A DNA stretch of 64,000 bases from Verrucomicrobiota bacterium (GTDB lineage: Bacteria > Verrucomicrobiota > Kiritimatiellia > UBA8416 > JABMPJ01): contig JABGQM010000008.1 of assembly GCA_018648805.1 (NCBI GenBank), forward strand, positions 31,785 through 95,784, in the 5' to 3' direction. This document shows, in pieces, positions 59,849 to 64,000 of the stretch; position 1 is the first letter of the stretch, and every line of letters starts with the position of its first letter. The notes under the pieces were generated by a model. The model was not told where the DNA came from. It did no database searches and saw only the letters and a program-made list of their open reading frames with translations. The position numbers and the translations under genes were made by a program.

Positions 59849-60415
59849 TCATTGCTTGTCTGATCGGACTGCACGGAGGGCACCAACTTTTCTACAGGCA
59901 TCAAGCTCGCATAGCTTCTTCAACGGCCAAGATACAGGTCTCCCGGTGCCCATCATGAGTAGCCCGCCAAGGGAGTTCATGTGGTCGACTAGCTTTGCAC
60001 GTGTGCCTGGAAGCAGTTCCACAACGTACACACGGTTAATGGTGTGTTGGATCCGCTGCCCGTCTAGTCTGCTACGCGTACGGTCCGCTACCAGAGCGTA
60101 ACTCCTACCATGCTTAGCCGTGAAATCGCCCGCAAAATGTACATCCTTTCTCATCCACCACCCGACCTCACACTGCTGTATTCCTGGGAGAATTTCCCTG
60201 ATATACAGGCGTCTATCCTTCTTCTTTCCATGGAAAACGCGTTCGCCGTTAAGCTCCGGTACTGAGGGCTCAGTCCCAATGCCGTAGATAAAGGAAGCTC
60301 TATTGTCTGCAGGGCTTCCGGCAGAGAGAAACCTACTGTCAGGGGAAATCCCCACGCAACCTACCTGAATCAGAGTCACACACACAATGAATGCCGCTGC
60401 CACACACCTTTTCAT
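59849..60415 (-). CDS. Lipoprotein, hypothetical
   Basis: Lipoprotein of 188 aa with a type II signal and lipobox LIQVGC. The mature domain is rich in beta-type sequence (FIYGIGTEPSVPELNGERVFHGKKKDRRLYIREILPG) with a KHGRSYALVADRTRSR segment. No family recognised. Between repeat copies F and B in the accessory stretch, same strand as neighbours. Confidence 0.65.
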   Translation of the reverse strand: MKRCVAAAFIVCVTLIQVGCVGISPDSRFLSAGSPADNRASFIYGIGTEPSVPELNGERVFHGKKKDRRLYIREILPGIQQCEVGWWMRKDVHFAGDFTAKHGRSYALVADRTRSRLDGQRIQHTINRVYVVELLPGTRAKLVDHMNSLGGLLMMGTGRPVSWPLKKLCELDACRKVGALRAVRSDKQ

Positions 60416-60493
60416 CCGACGCGTTCCTTACGGTTTCTGGTTCAAGTGATTGATATTGCTTTACTATGATAGATGTCTGGAGAGTGTGTCAAC

Positions 60494-60553
60494 GTGTTCC
60501 TTGGAGCATCCAGTACAATTGAGCGGTTCACAGTCGGCAGTGCTCCAAGTAAC
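60494..60553 (+). repeat. TGCTCCAAGTAAC-type repeat, copy B (both arms)
   Basis: Left arm GTGTTCCTTGGAGCA (60494-60508) and right arm TGCTCCAAGTAAC (60541-60553) flank a 32-bp interior containing ACAGTCGGCAG. It lies just before the 3' end of the hybrid kinase gene. Confidence 0.65.
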
Positions 60554-60566
60554 CTGTGGGGGCCTA

Positions 60567-63359
60567 TCACACTCCGATTGTGTCCAACGCTTGCTCCATC
60601 TGCCGGACGAGGTCATCAACGCGGTACGGCTTTTGAATGTGGGAAAGCGCACCTTCATCCAGAATCTCCTGCGCGTTGGCGTCCAGACTGTAGCCCGTGG
60701 CCAGTATCGCTTTGACCTCGGGGTTCATCTCACGCATGGCAATCAACGTGTCGCGGCCATTCATCACAGGCATGTTCATGTCGATAATCACGAGGTCGAT
60801 GTGCTGCCATGATTTCCCGTAGTATTCGACGGCCTCAACCCCGTTCTCGGCGGTGACTACTTTATACCCCCGGCCACGCAGCAGTTCGCCAGTGCCTATT
60901 CTCACGCTCTTCTCATCGTCAACAAGCAGAATCCGGGCACCACTGCTCTTCGCTGCCCCCGCACTTACCGTTGCCCTGTCTTCCTGAGCTTCCTGTTGTG
61001 ACAACGGCAAGTAGACCGTCATGGTTGTGCCTTTTCCCACTTCACTGTCCACCTCAATGGCACCGTGATGATTAACGACCGTACCGTAGACGGAAGCCAA
61101 TCCCATGCCCGTGCCTTTGCCTACGTCTTTCGTCGTGAAGAACGGCTCGAATATCTTTGTCCGAGTCGCTTCGTCCATGCCGGTGCCGGAATCGGCCACC
61201 GTGACTTTCAGGTAATCGCCCTGTGCGATGTCAGATCTGCTCTTGTTGCAATGTTCCTCGTCCAGCCTAACTGCGCCGGTCGTGAAGACAAGCTCACCAC
61301 CCTCGGCCATGGCATCTCGGGCGTTGAGACCAAGGTTCAACAGCGCATTCTGGAGTTGTGTGGGGTCGCCGACGGTGGTCGCAGGATTAGCGTCAAGGTG
61401 CTGTCGGATTGCGATGCGCCTGTCGACTGAGTGTTGAAGGATGGAAACGACTTCGGAAATCGTTTGGTGGATGTCCACAGGCACGGATTGGTATTTGCCC
61501 TTGCGAGAGAACGCCAGCAACTGTCCGGTCAAGTCCTTGCCCCTCGTGCATGACCGAATGATGGCGTCGATATAGCGATGTAGCTCCTCGTCCTTGGTTT
61601 TCGACAACAGCAGGTCGGCGAAGTTCATGATGCCACCGAGCTGGTTGTTAAAGTCGTGAGCTACGCCGCCCGCAATCTGACCAATCGCCTCCATCTTCTC
61701 CGACTGGCGAAGGTGTTCTTCCATCTGTCTGCGTTCGGTGATGTCTTGAAGGATGGCCACAAAAGCGGTGATGCGCCCGTCGGCGTCACGGATGGGCACA
61801 ACTGAAGCATGACTCCAGAAGAATGTGCCGTCCTTACGAAGATATCGTTTCTCAAGTTGGATAAACGGGACCTTCCCACTGGCCAACATCTGTTGGGCTT
61901 CCCGTGTAGACGGTCTGTCGTCGGAATGAGTCAACTCGCCCACGGTCTTCTTGAACAACTCCTCCCTGTTCGTGTATCCGAACATATCTTGATAGTGCTC
62001 GTTGACTTGCAGGAAGTGGCCCGTGGGGTCCGCTATGGCAATTCCGATGGCGGCGTTGTCAAAGAAGCCTTGGAGCCATGACTCTTTCTCTTGCAGCACC
62101 TCCTCCGCCTTCTTGCGATGAGTCATGTCACGAATTACACCTACGAGGAACCTCGAGCCTCTAGAATCTGTGAACCGGGACTTTCTTGTAGAAACTATTC
62201 GTGTTTCGAGGTCTCTAACAGTTAGCGACTCCTCAGTTACATTGTCCTGTCCGGTCAGGATTACCTGCCTATCAATCTCCAAGAAGTGTGCCCTTTCCTC
62301 GGGCGTAACGTCTTCGGCTAGCGTTCGGCCAATTATGTCAGCTCTTGAAAGGTCGAACATTTCACAGAAAGCGTCATTTACGAGCAACAGACGGCTCTCT
62401 TCATCCTTAACAAGAACAGGGTCACCCATATTGTTGAGGATAGTATGGTAATACTCCTCATCTCTTTCGGCTTGGTTTCTAGCTTCTCGCAGCTCCTCGG
62501 CCGCCCGTTTGCGCTCGGTGATGTCCATAATCACACCATCGATGTACTGCGGTTTCCCGTCAGCGCCGTTCACAATGCGACCGAACTCTTCCACGTAGAC
62601 TGTTTCGCCGTTCCTGTGAATCAGGCGATAGGAGACGTTGAATAACGTGTTCTCGGAGATGGCCCGTTTTACGGTCGAGGTCACCATGTGGCGGTCTTCG
62701 TCTATAATCAGTGGTTCAATCGAGCACACGTCGCCACGGGAAAGATCGCCGGGAGAGAACCCGGTGATGGCCCTGAGCGTTTCGTTGAAGAAGACCATGC
62801 GGCCGTCTTCCCTGAGCATGACGCGATAAACGATTCCGGGAAGATTCTTCGCCAAAGTGCGATACGATGCCTCGCTTTCACGCAGCTCCTCCTCCGCCTT
62901 CTTGCGTTCTGTAATATCTCTGCCTATTGAAACAAGATGTATAGGGACATCTTGATCGTCGGTTAAGACAGATACTTCGTATTCGGTAGGCACAAGGTGT
63001 CCGTCTTTGCAGATGAGAGAGAGTTCAATTCTGCCCTTACCATCCCGAAGCACTGCTTCTATCGTGGATGCAGCGTTCTTCAAGTCATCCGCGCTATAAT
63101 AGGAATCAGGGGCCTTTAAGGCTGCAATCTCCTCGTTGGAATAGCCTGAAATGTTCACAAAGGCATGGTTCCAACGGATGACTCTACCAGTGGCCAATTC
63201 GAAGACGAAGAATGTGTCGACCTGTGAATCCAGAATGATCTTCGTGAATTCATTCTCTTTGACTAAAGAGGTATTGATCTGCTCAAGTTCGCCAGCTTTT
63301 GGACGCAGACCATTCAGGTCTTCAATGAGTTGGGCTCTTGTTTTGTCTGCATCTTTCAT
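60567..63359 (-). CDS. Hybrid sensor histidine kinase with multiple PAS domains and a receiver
   Basis: Kinase of 930 aa and probably cytosolic (no membrane segment). A short coiled coil leads to four PAS/PAC units at about 35-150, 160-285, 300-420 and 425-545, each ending in a [14 protein letters not shown] linker. Then come HisKA with H-box [23 protein letters not shown], HATPase with [34 protein letters not shown] and [11 protein letters not shown], and a C-terminal receiver with [11 protein letters not shown], phosphoacceptor Asp in [10 protein letters not shown] and Lys in IQKPYR. The output partner is not adjacent. Sensed signals are unknown; PAS domains could bind haem, flavin or small ligands. 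Confidence 0.9.
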   Translation of the reverse strand: MKDADKTRAQLIEDLNGLRPKAGELEQINTSLVKENEFTKIILDSQVDTFFVFELATGRVIRWNHAFVNISGYSNEEIAALKAPDSYYSADDLKNAASTIEAVLRDGKGRIELSLICKDGHLVPTEYEVSVLTDDQDVPIHLVSIGRDITERKKAEEELRESEASYRTLAKNLPGIVYRVMLREDGRMVFFNETLRAITGFSPGDLSRGDVCSIEPLIIDEDRHMVTSTVKRAISENTLFNVSYRLIHRNGETVYVEEFGRIVNGADGKPQYIDGVIMDITERKRAAEELREARNQAERDEEYYHTILNNMGDPVLVKDEESRLLLVNDAFCEMFDLSRADIIGRTLAEDVTPEERAHFLEIDRQVILTGQDNVTEESLTVRDLETRIVSTRKSRFTDSRGSRFLVGVIRDMTHRKKAEEVLQEKESWLQGFFDNAAIGIAIADPTGHFLQVNEHYQDMFGYTNREELFKKTVGELTHSDDRPSTREAQQMLASGKVPFIQLEKRYLRKDGTFFWSHASVVPIRDADGRITAFVAILQDITERRQMEEHLRQSEKMEAIGQIAGGVAHDFNNQLGGIMNFADLLLSKTKDEELHRYIDAIIRSCTRGKDLTGQLLAFSRKGKYQSVPVDIHQTISEVVSILQHSVDRRIAIRQHLDANPATTVGDPTQLQNALLNLGLNARDAMAEGGELVFTTGAVRLDEEHCNKSRSDIAQGDYLKVTVADSGTGMDEATRTKIFEPFFTTKDVGKGTGMGLASVYGTVVNHHGAIEVDSEVGKGTTMTVYLPLSQQEAQEDRATVSAGAAKSSGARILLVDDEKSVRIGTGELLRGRGYKVVTAENGVEAVEYYGKSWQHIDLVIIDMNMPVMNGRDTLIAMREMNPEVKAILATGYSLDANAQEILDEGALSHIQKPYRVDDLVRQMEQALDTIGV

Positions 63360-63540
63360 ATCGTGCCCCCGCGACAGTGAACGGCTATCTCAGGAGGTTA
63401 CTCATCTGCCCATCTTATGCAAGGGCGAAGTGGCAAGTTGCGGTGGTGCATAACCGCCCCTTTGCCGTGTTGAATCTGCAACACCTTTCTTGTCTGTCTT
63501 AGCCAATGGCATCAGGGTCGGAAGACGATCCTGACTTGCC
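63360..63540. other. Intergenic region upstream of the hybrid kinase
   Basis: 181 bp with no gene or recognised motif that I can support; it must hold the kinase promoter on the minus strand. Confidence 0.4.
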
Positions 63541-63780
63541 TCACGGGTTACTTGGAGCATTAACCGGCCAATCGGCGACCGTTTCCGTCCCTAACGCGCG
63601 GGCGCGCGCTTCCTCTATACAACCGCGCACCGGCGACCTGGCAATCTCAACATGTTGCTTCAATCTTTCAAGTATGTCGGGTTCCCTGATCTCCGGATGT
63701 CCACGTGGTCGCGGACGCAGCCATGGGCGTCCTTGAGCGGCCCCAGGCGGCGTTTGGACCTCGCGATCCGACACTGACAT
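63541..63780 (-). CDS. Hypothetical protein (weak)
   Basis: A 79-codon frame with protein-like content (GHPEIREPDILERLKQHVEIARSPVRGCIEEARARALG). The region is basic and helical, faintly like a fragment of a larger transposase or DNA-binding protein. ATG 63780 has only AGG 3 nt upstream. It contains the minus-oriented repeat core at 63547-63559. Low support; could be a remnant. Confidence 0.3.
   Translation of the reverse strand: MSVSDREVQTPPGAAQGRPWLRPRPRGHPEIREPDILERLKQHVEIARSPVRGCIEEARARALGTETVADWPVNAPSNP
63547..63559 (-). repeat. TGCTCCAAGTAAC-type repeat, copy D (minus orientation)
   Basis: Minus-strand TGCTCCAAGTAAC, an exact copy of the right-arm core. The only copy found in that orientation. 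Confidence 0.55.
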
Positions 63781-64000
63781 TACCTTGACTCAAACCGCTC
63801 CTCAAACGCTTGCACTTTGAGGGGGCCGCATCAAGAGAAAAACAGGAACGAGATAGATAGGGATTTATCATCCCTGCTTGAACGAAACTATAACGAGACT
63901 AAAGAACGAGATATAAACGAAACCACTAGCGTCCCACAGTTGAATAAGAGAATTTGTAATGGCTGACTGACTGGCTACAATCTTTCTTAACCGCTAAATC
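63781..64000. other. Right-edge region without recognised features
   Basis: AT-rich sequence with no supported gene or repeat visible; it contains short direct runs such as AACGAGAT/AACGAAAC but nothing I can classify. Confidence 0.4.

Noticed and set aside
54764..63559. Integron cassette array
   Set aside because: The repeats lack the attC R' and R'' core pairs (GTTRRRY/RYYYAAC). The core reads AAGTAAC, and no tyrosine integrase of the IntI type is visible. Cassette-like spacing alone is not enough.
63781..64000. CRISPR or tRNA at the right end
   Set aside because: No direct repeats with regular spacers and no cloverleaf were visible. The same search by eye found no tRNA or rRNA elsewhere in the window.

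Overview
This looks like a chromosomal contig from a diderm, probably anaerobic, bacterium of the PVC superphylum, most likely Kiritimatiellota, Lentisphaerota or Verrucomicrobiota. The evidence is lipid A genes (lpxI, lpxB), Mla lipid transport, a TonB-dependent receptor, the DUF1501/DUF1549 pair typical of planctomycetes and verrucomicrobia, many secreted lipoproteins, and an FeoABC plus Fe-S oriented metabolism. The lineage is inferred from gene content only. I found no rRNA, tRNA, CRISPR array, phage or complete insertion sequence.

Layout. (1) 0-11.6 kb: a sigma-54 activator of the FhlA/NorR type (303-1862), then a HAD phosphatase and a CPA2 antiporter on the minus strand, then a plus-strand operon (4816-11636). 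That operon holds three NifX/NifB-type proteins, a DUF5320 protein, a fused tandem ferredoxin-MinD ATPase, an MBL-fold hydrolase, an IscU/NifU-like protein, two exported proteins, a small ORF and a membrane methyltransferase. Near-identical sigma-54 promoters precede this operon and the gene at the left edge, which is divergent from the activator. I therefore read the block as one sigma-54 regulon for metallocluster handling. (2) 11.7-15.8 kb: a large secreted repeat protein, a lipoprotein and a UPF0175-like/DUF3368 toxin-antitoxin pair. (3) 15.8-23.5 kb: a metal-regulon block with a TonB receptor, DtxR regulator, FeoA-FeoA, FeoB, FeoC, porin and FMN-binding flavoprotein, and three matching DtxR-type operators. 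(4) 23.4-33.4 kb: a MoCF-domain protein, a DUF1016 nuclease, a DUF1186/SEC-C protein, a Rid-like protein and a DUF1549-DUF1501-PPC operon. (5) 33.6-40.8 kb: an EF-G paralogue, radical SAM protein, YebC, RuvC, M24 peptidase and GuaB. (6) 40.9-47.0 kb (minus strand): ArgF, PyrB-like protein, a WPF-repeat lipoprotein and MlaE-MlaF-MlaD. (7) 47.2-50.1 kb: LpxI, Gfo/Idh/MocA oxidoreductase, LpxB. (8) 50.3-54.1 kb: a SWIM-HTH and SNF2 helicase pair. (9) 54.1-64 kb: an accessory stretch, all on the minus strand, with a decayed PIN toxin, lipoproteins, a secreted caspase-FGE protein, a zinc-ribbon membrane protein and a multi-PAS hybrid kinase, punctuated by a dispersed repeat with the core TGCTCCAAGTAAC.

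The most interesting candidates are the sigma-54-controlled NifX/MinD/MBL/IscU operon with its fused ATPase and apparently leaderless start; the three-operator DtxR regulon linking Feo to a porin and a periplasmic flavoprotein; a palindromic element that sits inside a coding sequence and shows a compensatory base change between its two copies; and the repeat-punctuated island at the right end.
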